From the NCBI GenBank assembly GCA_029256305.1, contig JAQSYE010000002.1, forward strand, positions 1 through 45,550: a DNA stretch of 45,550 nucleotides, in the 5' to 3' direction. Position numbers and translations under genes: made by a program. Below the pieces are notes generated by a model that did not search any database, was not told the DNA's origin, and saw nothing but the letters and a program-made list of their open reading frames with translations. The stretch comes from Lacrimispora sp. Its GTDB lineage: Bacteria > Bacillota > Clostridia > Lachnospirales > Lachnospiraceae. Positions 35,198 through 44,729 of this stretch are shown piece after piece; the stretch's first letter is position 1, and each line of letters starts with the position of its first letter.

Positions 35198-35321
35198 ACC
35201 ATCACCTCTATCATACGTATTCTTGAATCAAACTATTTTCTGTCATTCCATTCCAGCAGTCTTTCAAATAGTTTAAATATATTATCGTCAGGTTGTCAAG
35301 CTGAATTAAAGTTGTCCGTAA

Positions 35322-35368
35322 TAAAAAAAAGTAAGCCATAAATGAACATTCTTCATCTATGGCTTACT
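35322..35368 (-). terminator. Intrinsic terminator after the AraC gene
   Basis: AGTAAGCCATA (35330-35340) pairs perfectly with TATGGCTTACT (35358-35368), with a further inner pairing of the loop. On the minus strand the stem is followed by eight T residues. It ends the AraC transcript ten bases past its stop. Confidence 0.9.
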
Positions 35369-35378
35369 ATAACATAAA

Positions 35379-36284
35379 TCATACGATATGCTGATTTCGA
35401 TAATCCACAGGACTGAGTCCAGTCTGTACTTTAAAGAATTTAGTGAAACTGGAGGGCTGCTCAAATCCGAGCTTCCCGGCGATCCGGTAAATTGGTTCTT
35501 TTGTCCTTAACAGTAATTCCCTGGCAATATCAAGTACCTGTATTTTAATGTACTCCTGAGTTGTTTTCCCGGTTTCTTTTTTCAGCATATCAGAAAGGTA
35601 ATTGGGGGAATAGCCCATCATGCCTGCAAGCCTTTTAACGGTTGGCATTCCCAACTTCTCAATCGCCTCTAACCTGCATTGGTCCTGAAGAACTTCTCTA
35701 AACGTTTCAACCGATTCTTTACAGACAACTGTTCTTGTTATAAACTGTCTTCCGTAAAAGCGCCTGGCATAGTTTAGCAGAACTTCCAGATTTGATACAA
35801 TTAAATCACTGCTGTAGACATCCAGATTCCCGCTGTATTCAGACTGAATATTTGCTGCGATGCTTTCTATGGTTTCCTTCTCATGATCCGATAATTGTAG
35901 GGCTTCATTGGCTTCATATTCAAAAAAACTGTATTCAGTTATCTTGTTAAAAAGAGCAGTTCCCCTGATTAAATCCGGGTGAAAACATAGCATCCAGCCG
36001 TTTGTTTTTCCAATCCCCTGACTTTCTTCTATTGTAAGTACCTGTCCCGGCGCAGTAAAAATCAGGCTGCCTTCATGAAAATCGAAATATTTTCTGCCAT
36101 ATTTTAACTCACAGTCCGGATTGTTTTTCAATGAAATCATGTAATAATTTAAAAGGAATGGTACATTCATATAATCATCACTGAGTTTTATCTTATCCAG
36201 ATCAATGATAGAGATATAAGGGTGTCTGGGTTTATCATATCCCAGCATTTCATGCAAAAGGAAAATGGAATCAATTGTTATCAT
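35379..36284 (-). CDS. AraC-family transcriptional regulator, about 301 aa
   Basis: The C-terminal 100 residues contain two HTHs (MPTVKRLAGMMGYSPNYLSDMLKKETGKTTQEYI and EPIYRIAGKLGFEQPSSFTKFFKVQTGLSPVDYR). The N-terminal half is a cupin-like ligand domain (YFDFHEGSLIFTAPGQVLTIEE). The ATG giving MITIDSIFLLHE follows GAGG by six bases; the TTG start of the track is less convincing. It lies just after the aldo/keto reductase gene, in the same direction (44-base gap), and may regulate it; this is inference. Ligand unknown. Confidence 0.9.
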   Translation of the reverse strand: MITIDSIFLLHEMLGYDKPRHPYISIIDLDKIKLSDDYMNVPFLLNYYMISLKNNPDCELKYGRKYFDFHEGSLIFTAPGQVLTIEESQGIGKTNGWMLCFHPDLIRGTALFNKITEYSFFEYEANEALQLSDHEKETIESIAANIQSEYSGNLDVYSSDLIVSNLEVLLNYARRFYGRQFITRTVVCKESVETFREVLQDQCRLEAIEKLGMPTVKRLAGMMGYSPNYLSDMLKKETGKTTQEYIKIQVLDIARELLLRTKEPIYRIAGKLGFEQPSSFTKFFKVQTGLSPVDYRNQHIV

Positions 36285-36328
36285 TATCAGCCTCGTCAAC
36301 CTTTCCAAAGCCGGTTTTCTTTGTCATG

Positions 36329-37498
36329 TTATTTATCAAATCTCATTACTTTTTTAATCAGGAACCGCAAGGGTTTATAGTAGACCCCTTCCATGGATTT
36401 TGCCACCTGTGTCATTTCCTCGCTGATCTTAATGTGCTGGGGACAATGGGATTCACACTTTTTGCATTTTACGCAAAGAGATGCATTGCGGGGTTGATTT
36501 TTAATGCTGGTCTGCATGATATATTTACCCCGGGAAGCGAGTTTCCCCTCTATTTCCATATCATTATAACAGGAAAAGCAGGTGGGGATATCCACACCTT
36601 TGGGACATGGCATACAGTAATTGCAGCCGGTACAGGGAACCTTAATTGTCTGATCAAGAATTTCCTTTACCTGTTTAAATAAATTAAAATCAGCATCAGT
36701 AAAGGCGTTAACCTCCGTCTCAGATGCCACTCTGATATTTTCCTTTAACATCTCCATGGAATTCATTCCTGACAGCACAACCGTGACCTCAGGCTGATTC
36801 CAAAGCCATTTAAATGCCCACTCTGCCGGTGATCGCTTCACAGGCGCATTGTCCCAGATTGACTTCACCTCTTTTGGGAGATTTGTCACCAGTTTTCCGC
36901 CTCGCAGCGGTTCCATGACCATTACCGGGAGTCCTTTACTGGAAGCATATCGGATTCCCTCTATGCCAGCCTGTCTGTTCTCATCCAAATAATTATACTG
37001 AAGCAGACAGAATTCCCATGGATAGATGTCCACCAGCCGGATGAATTCATCTCTTCCTCCGTGATAGGAAAAGCCAATGTTTCGGATCTGACCTTTTTTC
37101 TTCTTTTCTTCGATCCATTCATTAATTCCCAGCTTTATCAGCCGGTTCCATACGGTTGTATCAGGCAGCATATGGATTAAGTAATAATCGATATAATCTG
37201 TTTGAAGCCGTTCTAATTCGGTTAAAAAGATCTTGTCAAAGTCCTCATATTTTTTAATGGTGTGGGGCGGCATCTTCGTAGCAATGTTTACCCGGTCTCT
37301 GTATCCCTTTGAAAGTACCCTCCCTAAAATTACTTCGCTGTTTGGGTAGATATAAGCTGTATCAAAATAATTAACGCCATGCTCGATCGCATAAATAATC
37401 TGTTTCTCAACTTCCTTTTCATCCCGGTTAAACCGCATACAGCCAAAACCCAGTGTTGAAAGTTGGTCCTGATTTTTGGGATTGATCCGATACTTCAT
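36329..37498 (-). CDS. Aldo/keto reductase with C-terminal 4Fe-4S ferredoxin domain, 389 aa
   Basis: Residues about 1-285 are an aldo/keto reductase barrel (STLGFGCMRF, NYFDTAYIYPNSEVILGR, IGFSYHGG, VVLSGMNSMEML). The C-terminal part has a Cys-rich ferredoxin-like tail: CTGCNYCMPCPKGVDIP and CVKCKKCESHCPQHI, enough for two 4Fe-4S clusters. This layout is common in anaerobes. The start has AGGAGGAGG four bases before the ATG; the track's longer start is unlikely. It precedes an AraC gene in the same direction. Confidence 0.92.
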   Translation of the reverse strand: MKYRINPKNQDQLSTLGFGCMRFNRDEKEVEKQIIYAIEHGVNYFDTAYIYPNSEVILGRVLSKGYRDRVNIATKMPPHTIKKYEDFDKIFLTELERLQTDYIDYYLIHMLPDTTVWNRLIKLGINEWIEEKKKKGQIRNIGFSYHGGRDEFIRLVDIYPWEFCLLQYNYLDENRQAGIEGIRYASSKGLPVMVMEPLRGGKLVTNLPKEVKSIWDNAPVKRSPAEWAFKWLWNQPEVTVVLSGMNSMEMLKENIRVASETEVNAFTDADFNLFKQVKEILDQTIKVPCTGCNYCMPCPKGVDIPTCFSCYNDMEIEGKLASRGKYIMQTSIKNQPRNASLCVKCKKCESHCPQHIKISEEMTQVAKSMEGVYYKPLRFLIKKVMRFDK

Positions 37499-37664
37499 AT
37501 GTCCTCCTCCTGATTTGGGATTTTTATTCTTATTATAACCATTTTTACTGTCATAGCAAATAGTAAATTCATTCATCTGTAATTGTGACAATATTATCAG
37601 TAATCAGAACATTGAATGAATGCTCAAGCGTTGGAATCATTATACTTATAGTTTCTGAACGCAA

Positions 37665-37700
37665 AAAGTGCGGGGTTCTGTTTACCATGCCCCGCACTTT
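37665..37700 (-). terminator. Intrinsic terminator at the end of the sugar operon
   Basis: AAAGTGCGGGG (37665-37675) pairs perfectly with CCCCGCACTTT (37690-37700). On the minus strand the stem is followed by TTTTTGCG. It lies just after the FucU/RbsD-like gene and ends the sugar-transport transcript. Confidence 0.9.
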
Positions 37701-37705
37701 AAATG

Positions 37706-38143
37706 CTATTGAATCACTACCCCTTTTTTCAAAATAATATTTGCATACAGTTCCTTTTCTCCAGTCATAATGACAACAGAGGATTGATTTTTTGTTCTGT
37801 CGTAGAAATCCCACTTATCGATTTCTTCAAAGCAGGCAGCTCCCCTCTCGTCATGCTTTGCCACAATTTCCTTATATTTGTCCCAGATCGGCGTCTTAAC
37901 ATCATCTCCCCGAACTACTCCCATTAATGTAACCGGGTGATCCACATACGTATCTAATGGATACAGCTGCAAAATTGCATCCAGAATTTCCGGCACTCCG
38001 TGACCATCCATACGGATCACTTTTTTGCCGTAAGTATGGCCCGGAAAGTTTCCGTCTCCAATGGTAAGCTCATCGGTATGACCCATTTCACATAAAACCT
38101 TTAATAACTCGGGACTGATAATTGATGGAATTCCTTTTAACAT
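37706..38143 (-). CDS. RbsD/FucU-family sugar mutarotase, 145 aa
   Basis: The pattern MLKGIPSIISPELLKVLCEMGHTDELTIGDGNFPG followed by LYPLDTYVDHPVTLM matches FucU/RbsD proteins, which interconvert sugar anomers after uptake. The GHTDEL and DGNFPG segments hold the active site. The NFP form is closer to FucU than to RbsD, but the sugar cannot be fixed. The ATG nine bases after AGGAG is used instead of the track's upstream start. It is the last gene of the ABC transporter operon, behind a strong palindrome. Confidence 0.88.
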   Translation of the reverse strand: MLKGIPSIISPELLKVLCEMGHTDELTIGDGNFPGHTYGKKVIRMDGHGVPEILDAILQLYPLDTYVDHPVTLMGVVRGDDVKTPIWDKYKEIVAKHDERGAACFEEIDKWDFYDRTKNQSSVVIMTGEKELYANIILKKGVVIQ

Positions 38144-38166
38144 AATCGTTTCTCCTTTTCTCAAAG

Positions 38167-38192
38167 AGCGCTCTCCTTATAAGGAGAGCGCT
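38167..38192 (-). other. 26-bp perfect palindrome between binding protein and FucU genes
   Basis: AGCGCTCTCCTTA and its exact complement form one uninterrupted inverted repeat. On the minus strand it is followed only by TTTG, so it is a poor terminator. It lies seven bases after the binding-protein stop and can act as an mRNA 3'-end stabiliser or partial attenuator that sets expression below the transporter. Confidence 0.6.
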
Positions 38193-38198
38193 GCATAA

Positions 38199-39335
38199 TT
38201 AATCGTATAAGTTTTGTGATATCTCACTGCTGTCCATATTGTCTTTGTTGTACCACTGGCTTCCTGTATCAGCGTCTGTAACGGCTTCACCCTTTGCAGC
38301 AGCAACTGCCAGCTTAACGGTCTGATAACCGATTTCAACCGGGGCCTGAGTAACAGCGCCTGCCAGTTTTCCTGATTTGATTGCATCTTTAATCATAGTT
38401 CCTGAGTCAAATGCAACTCCGATTACATCTTTCCCCAGTCTTCCTAAATTCTCGTCACCTGTAATCAGACCTTCACCAGTCTTTTGGTTGGAAGCAAAGA
38501 TACAGATGGTATCTTCTTTGTTTAAAATGGTCTGTGCATCGGTAGTCATTAAGGAAGCTTCTACCTTTGATGGAACGGCAACATCCAGTATTACATTTGC
38601 TGAGTTTCCTTTGTCTGTCTTAGAATCCGTTACAAACTTATCATTGCCGGTGATGCATACGGTTTTGCCGTCTGCCTTTATTAACTCTGTTATTTTGTCA
38701 ATAAAGCCAAGGCCACGGCTGATGATGGACTCTGAAGTTGCATCCTGATTCAGCACACCAATGCGGACGCTTGTCGTTGACTTTGCAATTAAGTCTTTAA
38801 TGAGTGGATAGGTGTTTTCTGCTGCAACTTCTCCTGCCTTGTAATTATCTGTGGCTGCATTGGCAACAACAGCTCCCTTTGGCGCATCGGGAACACCGGA
38901 GTCAAATCCGACAATCGGAATTTTTGCATCCTGGGAAGATTTAATGCTGTCGTTAAGGGCGGAAACATCCAGTGCTGCAAGTCCGATGGCCGCCGGCTTC
39001 ATCTGAACTGCATTGTTCATCATCTGAACCTGCTGTGCAATATCTGACTCTGAATCCGGGCCCTGAAATTCCAGATGCACTCCCAGTTCCCCTGCTGCCT
39101 TCTGCGCTCCCTTATATACTGCCTGCCAGTACTGGGACTGAAAGCCCTTTGCTACCATGTAAACCGTCATGTCTTCCTTGCCTTTTGCTGCTGCCTCAGT
39201 AGCTGCCTGCCCGCTTTTGCTTTCTGCGGCGGCTGTACTTTTTGCATCATTGGTTGAAGATTTGCTTGCGCAGCCGGCTGTCAGTGATGCCATCATAGCT
39301 GCTGTGAGTAAAACGCCCCATACATTTTTTTTCAT
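38199..39335 (-). CDS. Sugar ABC transporter substrate-binding lipoprotein, 378 aa
   Basis: A lipoprotein signal is visible (LLTAAMMASLTAGC), followed by a Ser/Ala-rich linker. The rest is a type-I periplasmic-binding (RbsB/peripla_BP_4) fold: VYMVAKGFQSQYWQAVYKGAQKAAGELG, IVGFDSGVPDA and VIGVAFDSGTMIKDAI. It captures the sugar outside the membrane for the permease/ATPase upstream. AGGAGG lies about nine bases before the ATG. A gap of 53 bases with a weak AT-rich hairpin separates it from the permease gene. Confidence 0.92.
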   Translation of the reverse strand: MKKNVWGVLLTAAMMASLTAGCASKSSTNDAKSTAAAESKSGQAATEAAAKGKEDMTVYMVAKGFQSQYWQAVYKGAQKAAGELGVHLEFQGPDSESDIAQQVQMMNNAVQMKPAAIGLAALDVSALNDSIKSSQDAKIPIVGFDSGVPDAPKGAVVANAATDNYKAGEVAAENTYPLIKDLIAKSTTSVRIGVLNQDATSESIISRGLGFIDKITELIKADGKTVCITGNDKFVTDSKTDKGNSANVILDVAVPSKVEASLMTTDAQTILNKEDTICIFASNQKTGEGLITGDENLGRLGKDVIGVAFDSGTMIKDAIKSGKLAGAVTQAPVEIGYQTVKLAVAAAKGEAVTDADTGSQWYNKDNMDSSEISQNLYD

Positions 39336-39388
39336 TTTTGCTTCCTCCTGATTTTTTTCTATGTAATTTCTTACGAATTACACTGCGC

Positions 39389-40375
39389 TTAGTTCTTTCT
39401 CCTGTTTCGGTACACATCGGCAAATACAGCAACGATAATGACCAGACCGGTGGCTACCTGCTGGTAATGGGTCTGAAGCCCCACAAAGGGAAGCCCTGTC
39501 TTTAATACGGAAATAATAAATACGCCGATCATGGTTCCTGCTATGGTTCCAATTCCGCCTGACATGGAAGTTCCCCCGATTACAACGCCAGCTATGGCAT
39601 CCATCTCAAATCCGGCTCCGCCTCCCGGCAGCAGCGTGGAATAAATAGTAGAATAGGCAAGACCTGCAATTCCTGCAAATGTGCCGCTGATGATATAGGC
39701 AATGATTAAATACTTATCCACATTTACGCCGGATAATCTGGTTGCTTCTTTGTTGCTTCCAAGAGATAAGATATAGCGTCCGGCTTTGGTTTTGTTCATC
39801 ACAACTGCCATAACAATTGCAGCTGCAATCAAAAATATAAAGCCGGTTGGAATCAGGATTCCGCTCTCTGTTTTTATTTTAAATATGGTACGGTACCAGC
39901 CTTCTGGATCGGTACCTGATTTCCAGGTAACGGACTGGGCTCCTGTGATGATAGAGCCGATTCCTTTTGAAAGCATCATGGTTCCAAGTGTTGCAATAAA
40001 GGGCGGAAGTCCAAGCTTTGCAACTAACAGGCCGTTTACAACACCAAAAGCGGTTCCGATGAGAATACAGATGATAATTACCAGCCATATGGGAAATCCC
40101 ATATTTACGCTTAAGTACCCTGCCACAAGGCCGGACATGGTAAGCACGGTGCCAATAGACAAATCGATTCCGCCGGTTGCAATGACAAAGCAGATTCCGA
40201 TTGCCATGAATCCAATATAATAGGAGGCATCGAAGATGTTTACCATGGTGTTATAGGTTGCGAATCTGGGATTCATGATTCCGAATACCAGGTAGATTAC
40301 GATAAGAGCCAGTAAGGCTACCAGCCTCTGGGTTCCTATTGCTTTAACAAGCGGGTTATTTTTCAGTTTTTCCAT
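39389..40375 (-). CDS. Sugar ABC transporter permease (RbsC-like), 328 aa
   Basis: About eight to ten membrane helices with the BPD_transp_2 pattern are present: GFMAIGICFVIATGGIDLSIGTVLTMSGLVAGYL and the EAA-like loop LGSNKEATRLSGVNVDKYLI. The gene overlaps the ATPase gene by 20 bases, with AGGAGGT inside the end of that gene, so the two are translationally coupled. It is the membrane channel of the ribose/fucose-type importer. Confidence 0.93.
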   Translation of the reverse strand: MEKLKNNPLVKAIGTQRLVALLALIVIYLVFGIMNPRFATYNTMVNIFDASYYIGFMAIGICFVIATGGIDLSIGTVLTMSGLVAGYLSVNMGFPIWLVIIICILIGTAFGVVNGLLVAKLGLPPFIATLGTMMLSKGIGSIITGAQSVTWKSGTDPEGWYRTIFKIKTESGILIPTGFIFLIAAAIVMAVVMNKTKAGRYILSLGSNKEATRLSGVNVDKYLIIAYIISGTFAGIAGLAYSTIYSTLLPGGGAGFEMDAIAGVVIGGTSMSGGIGTIAGTMIGVFIISVLKTGLPFVGLQTHYQQVATGLVIIVAVFADVYRNRRKN

Positions 40376-41879
40376 TGCTGACCTCCTGATTTCTCATGGT
40401 AGCCGCAGCCATAATCCGCTCCTGCGACACCTCTTCTATTGGGATTTCATCGGTGATGCGTCCTTCACACATTACGATTACCCTGTCACTCATCCGCAAA
40501 ATTTCAGCCATCTCCGACGAGATCATAATGATGGATTTCCCCTGTTTTACCAGTTCATTCATCAGGTGATAGATCTCGCTTTTTGCTCCAACGTCAATTC
40601 CTCTTGTGGGTTCGTCGAAAATCAGAATATCGCAGTTTTTAATCAGCCATTTGGCAATTACCACCTTCTGCTGATTTCCTCCTGATAAATTCACCACCAG
40701 CTGGTCCACGCCCGGAGTTCTGGTATTTAGAAGATGAACATAATGTTCTGCCTGCTGATGCTCCTTCTTCTTATCGATGAAGACGCCTTTCATGAATGAG
40801 GAAAGGGAAGCCATGGTGGAGTTTTCCGCAACAGACTTAAAAACCACAAGCCCAAAGCGTTTCCGGTCCTCTGATAAATACCCGATTCCCTGATTGACCG
40901 CATCTTCCGTCGTTTTTATGTCTGCTTTTCGGCCATTGATGAAGATTTCTCCTCCATCTTTTTTATCTGCTCCGAAAATAGCTCTGGCCGTTTCTGTTCT
41001 GCCCGCTCCCATTAATCCGGAAAAGCCCAGGATCTCGCCCTTTCTCAGTTCAAAGCTCACATCGTTTACCATCTTCCCGGCACTTAGATGTTCCACCTTT
41101 AAAACTACGGGGGCATCTCCTTTTACACTGCCAGCCTGCTTGGGCTCTTCGTAAATCACCCGGCCTACCATCATATTGATAATGTCATCCTTTGTACAGT
41201 CTTTGGTTGTCAATGTACCCACATAGGTTCCGTCACGCATGACAGTCACCCTGTCTGTAATCACTTTAATTTCATCCATTCGGTGGGATATGTAAATGAT
41301 CCCCATCCCTTTTAAACGCAGATCCTTAATAATCTTAAACAGCTCTTCAATCTCTGTTTCCGTCAGTGCCGCAGAAGGCTCATCAAATACAATCAGCCTG
41401 GCATCTCTGGAAATTGCTTTGGCTATTTCACACATCTGCTGCCGCCCGACGGTTAAATTCCCCATGATCTCCGAAGGATTGATTTCAATATTCAGCCGCC
41501 GAAACAGCTTCTGCGCTTCTTTATTCATCATGGAGTCGCTGATGAATCCACCTTTCATCATTTCCCGGCCGATAAACAGATTCTGGGCCACTGTTAAGTG
41601 ATTCATCATATTCAGCTCCTGATGGACAATCGCAATTCCGGCTTCCTGAGCCTTGGCTGGAGTGATAAAATTCACTTCCTGGCCCTCGAATTCAATGGTA
41701 CCGGAATCCTTGGAATAGATGCCTGTAAGAATTTTCATCAGAGTGGATTTTCCTGCTCCGTTTTCTCCCATCAGCGCATGGACCTCTCCTGCTTCTACCT
41801 CCAGATCTACGTGATCCAAAGCATGTACCCCAGGAAAGGATTTGTCAATTCCCTTCATTCTCAGCATAACCCTGCCCAC
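40356..41879 (-). CDS. Sugar ABC transporter ATPase, two nucleotide-binding domains (RbsA-like), 507 aa
   Basis: The first domain has GENGAGKSTLMKIL, NLTVGRQQMCEIAKA and IVFDEPSAALT. The second has a degenerate Walker A (GLMGAGRTETARAIFG), LSGGNQQKVVIAKWL and LIFDEPTRGIDVGAKSEI. This asymmetry is normal for RbsA/MglA proteins, in which only one site is fully active. I keep the GTG start (MGRVMLRMKG), about nine bases after GGAG; the ATG four codons later is also possible. It powers uptake through the RbsC-like permease. Confidence 0.93.
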   Translation of the reverse strand: MGRVMLRMKGIDKSFPGVHALDHVDLEVEAGEVHALMGENGAGKSTLMKILTGIYSKDSGTIEFEGQEVNFITPAKAQEAGIAIVHQELNMMNHLTVAQNLFIGREMMKGGFISDSMMNKEAQKLFRRLNIEINPSEIMGNLTVGRQQMCEIAKAISRDARLIVFDEPSAALTETEIEELFKIIKDLRLKGMGIIYISHRMDEIKVITDRVTVMRDGTYVGTLTTKDCTKDDIINMMVGRVIYEEPKQAGSVKGDAPVVLKVEHLSAGKMVNDVSFELRKGEILGFSGLMGAGRTETARAIFGADKKDGGEIFINGRKADIKTTEDAVNQGIGYLSEDRKRFGLVVFKSVAENSTMASLSSFMKGVFIDKKKEHQQAEHYVHLLNTRTPGVDQLVVNLSGGNQQKVVIAKWLIKNCDILIFDEPTRGIDVGAKSEIYHLMNELVKQGKSIIMISSEMAEILRMSDRVIVMCEGRITDEIPIEEVSQERIMAAATMRNQEVSNGKTEK

Positions 41880-42001
41880 ATTCTCACTCTCCGCTTCTTT
41901 TTGTTTTGAACACTGTGTTTTGTTCTCATGAGTCCATTATATCGGAATTGAAATTTTCTAATATAGAGGATCTTACAAAAAAAGAAGAAGATTTTACTTT
42001 C

Positions 42002-42976
42002 TTAGAACGGGAAGAGCAACTTCTGATTCTCATCGGTATAAATATTGTCTACAGTGATCACCTCCGTATCGCAATAGATGTTTTTTTCCGGCTTCCTGCC
42101 ACGCACTGCTTCTACCGCAGTCTGTATTCCGATATATCCCATATTAAAGGGCTTTTGCACAATCAGGGTATCAATGATCCCTTCTTCTAAATACTGAATT
42201 CCTTCAATGTCGTTATCAAAGCCTACCACATGCACCTTCCGGCTTAAGTCCAACTCCCGGATGGCCCTGGCCACCCCTACTGTGGAATAGAGATTCAGGC
42301 CCGCAATCAGCGTGATGTCCGGATTTGTCTTCATCAATTCTTTGGTCTTTTCATATGCCTGGTTGTAGTCGGAATTGCTGTACAGGACCATTTTAATCTT
42401 ACTTTCATCCTCTCCCAGCCCCTCTCTAAGCCCTTCTTCCCGTTCTATGGCAGTGGAAGAACCTTTCACATGGGAAACTATGGCGATCTTTGTATCCGGC
42501 CCCACATAATCCCGCATCTTTTGCCCCATTTGAAGGCCTGCATTTCTGTTGTCCGTACCAATGTAGGTTTCCTCTAAGTTCTGATTCAGCTTGGAATCGA
42601 TCAGAATGAGTTTAATTCCTGCATCTGTCACCTGCTTTACGCACTCCGTCATTTCTGAATACCGTATGGGAGCAAGTGCGATGGCATCCGGCTTCATCTT
42701 CACTGCCTCTTCAATGTATTTTTTCTGGGTCTCATAATCATTTTCCTCATCTGGAGCCAGAATCACCAGATTGACCTGATACTCCTTCCCAGCGCTTTTT
42801 GCACCAGATATCATGGACATCCAGAAGTCGTTTGTCTTGTCCTGAACCTTGGGAATAAAGACGATTTTAACCGTTTTCTTTTCACCCAGCTCATCCAGTA
42901 AAAAAACACCTGACAGAAACAGCACAGCCAACGTTAAGAATAGAATTATTAAAAATGCATTTTTATGTTTCTTCAT
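42002..42976 (-). CDS. Membrane-anchored sugar-binding protein of the sensor type, 324 aa
   Basis: An uncleaved-looking N-terminal helix (LIILFLTLAVLFLSGVFLL, no lipobox Cys) is followed by a RbsB/peripla_BP_4 fold (IVFIPKVQDKTNDFWMSMISGAKSAG, IVSHVKGSSTAIEREEGLREGL, VVGFDNDIEGIQYLEEG). It overlaps the histidine kinase gene by 14 bases and precedes the transporter ATPase. A second binding protein with a true lipobox serves the transporter, so this one is likely a sugar sensor that touches the kinase, as XylFII does with LytS in Clostridium. This role is inference from position and anchoring. Confidence 0.82.
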   Translation of the reverse strand: MKKHKNAFLIILFLTLAVLFLSGVFLLDELGEKKTVKIVFIPKVQDKTNDFWMSMISGAKSAGKEYQVNLVILAPDEENDYETQKKYIEEAVKMKPDAIALAPIRYSEMTECVKQVTDAGIKLILIDSKLNQNLEETYIGTDNRNAGLQMGQKMRDYVGPDTKIAIVSHVKGSSTAIEREEGLREGLGEDESKIKMVLYSNSDYNQAYEKTKELMKTNPDITLIAGLNLYSTVGVARAIRELDLSRKVHVVGFDNDIEGIQYLEEGIIDTLIVQKPFNMGYIGIQTAVEAVRGRKPEKNIYCDTEVITVDNIYTDENQKLLFPF

Positions 42977-44729
42977 TCACATCCTCCATCCGCCGGTAAG
43001 GGATTGTGATTGTCACTGTGGTTCCCTCCCCTTCCTTACTGTCCACGCTTAAACCGTATCCAGGTCCGTAATACATATTAAGGCGGTCCTGAATATTCTT
43101 CATTCCCACTCCGTTGTGCTTTTGATCTGTCTTCTTCTGAAAAATGCTGCTAAGAGCTTCCTTCGTCATTCCGGCACCGTCATCCATAACCTTTAATATC
43201 ACGGTTTCTTCCTGCCTGTACCCGTAGATGAGGATATTGCCCTGTTCTGTTTTATACTTTAACCCATGGTACAGGGCGTTTTCCACCAATGGCTGTAAAA
43301 CCAGCTTCACAATGGCACACTCCATTACCTCTGAATCAACCCGGATATCAAAAACCACCTTATCCTTATACCTCATCTGCTGAATCAGCAGATAATTTCT
43401 GGTATATTCAAGCTCCTGCCACACCGTCACATAGATATTGGAATTGCCGATTGCCTGACGAAAAAATCTGGCAAGGACGGAGGTCATCTTGATCGCCTGC
43501 TGGGAGTCTTCGGTTTCGATCAGCCAGATGATGGAATCTAAGGTATTATAGAGGAAATGGGGATTAATCTGAGACTGCAGCGCTTTTAATTCGCTCTTTC
43601 TCTTTTCCGCCTGCTCCTTGCTGTTTTTCTTCATCAACTCGTCAATCCGCTCCGTCATGCGGTTAAAAGAATGAGTCAGACTTGAGATTTCATCGTCCCC
43701 CGCTGTTTCGATACTCACTGGTTGAAATTTACCTTCCTGCACCTCCTTCATGGCTGCCTGAAGCTGTTTGATGGGCTTCGTGATTTTGGCTGACAAAAAA
43801 ACGGCAAACAGGCATGCCAGTAAAATCAACAGGAATGCAGCTCCTGTATACATTGTTCTCATGGCAATTTCATTGCCTGCCAGTTCAGAGGTATAATTCA
43901 CACCGACAATGGTCCAGCCTGTTTTTTTTGAGTGGAAAGGCGTATAAATCTTATTCTCTCCGTTTTCATCAATATGGGTAAGACTGGTTTTGCTGGCTGA
44001 CACTTCTTTTAAAAGTTCTTTCTTTACTCCACTTAAAATCAACTGCTGCTGGGGGTGATAGACGATTTCTCCCTTCCCATCAAGGATATACACATACCCC
44101 TTATTTCCCAGGCTGATGGATTCACATAAATCATTGATTACATCATAATTAAGATCAATGACCAGCAGTCCCTCCACACGTCCCGTCGCCGGGTTTGGAA
44201 TTCCCCGGCTTAGCGTTACCACCCATTTATAATCGTTCTGTACCAGATTCTGTACGTGTGATGAGGAAATAAGGATTTTGCTTTCTGCCATTTTTGCATC
44301 CTGATACCATTCCTTGTCATTAAGACGGGCCCGTAAGTTTAAGCTGTCACTTCCATTGTTGATGAAATATCTCCCATTGTCTCCAAGTACTGCAATGTTA
44401 TAGATATCTGTCCGTGCATGGAGGATTGTCTGAAATGCTTCCTTTAGATCCTCTCCCGTGTTTTTTTCATCATCGAACAGATACCCGGTTATATCCCGGT
44501 TGTTCATAATCACCTGAGAGATGTTTTCCATGTAGTTAATGTAGTTTTCAATGTTGAAATTGACCTGCTCAATCAGCTGTCTGCTGTTTTTTTCCGAATT
44601 GTCCATCAGATTGCTTTTGGTGAAACGTATGGAAAAGAACAGGAACACTGTTACGGTTAAAAGAACAAGAAGGGAAAAATAAATGATCATATTGGTCCGT
44701 ATACTTTTAAACCTGACTTCCATTCTCAT
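42963..44729 (-). CDS. YesM-type sensor histidine kinase, 588 aa
   Basis: Two membrane helices (about residues 14-34 and 285-306) enclose an extracellular Cache-like domain. A HAMP domain, a His-kinase segment (QSQINPHFLYNTLDSIIWLI, His is the phospho-site) and an ATPase domain (LQPLVENALYHG, DDGAGM, GVGMKNIQDRL) follow. This is the LytS/YesM (HPK7-like) class. It overlaps the YesN-type regulator upstream by 23 bases and the binding-protein gene by 14 bases, so the three are made together. It should phosphorylate the AraC-type regulator to induce the sugar operon. Confidence 0.92.
   Translation of the reverse strand: MRMEVRFKSIRTNMIIYFSLLVLLTVTVFLFFSIRFTKSNLMDNSEKNSRQLIEQVNFNIENYINYMENISQVIMNNRDITGYLFDDEKNTGEDLKEAFQTILHARTDIYNIAVLGDNGRYFINNGSDSLNLRARLNDKEWYQDAKMAESKILISSSHVQNLVQNDYKWVVTLSRGIPNPATGRVEGLLVIDLNYDVINDLCESISLGNKGYVYILDGKGEIVYHPQQQLILSGVKKELLKEVSASKTSLTHIDENGENKIYTPFHSKKTGWTIVGVNYTSELAGNEIAMRTMYTGAAFLLILLACLFAVFLSAKITKPIKQLQAAMKEVQEGKFQPVSIETAGDDEISSLTHSFNRMTERIDELMKKNSKEQAEKRKSELKALQSQINPHFLYNTLDSIIWLIETEDSQQAIKMTSVLARFFRQAIGNSNIYVTVWQELEYTRNYLLIQQMRYKDKVVFDIRVDSEVMECAIVKLVLQPLVENALYHGLKYKTEQGNILIYGYRQEETVILKVMDDGAGMTKEALSSIFQKKTDQKHNGVGMKNIQDRLNMYYGPGYGLSVDSKEGEGTTVTITIPYRRMEDVNEET

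Noticed and set aside
37569-37814. 81-aa minus-strand ORF upstream of the aldo/keto reductase
   Set aside because: It runs through the intrinsic terminator and into the FucU/RbsD gene in another frame, has no ribosome-binding site and no recognisable sequence.
39362-39382. TGTAATT/AATTACA hairpin between permease and binding-protein genes
   Set aside because: The stem is seven A/T-rich pairs with no T-tract; it is too weak to call a terminator.
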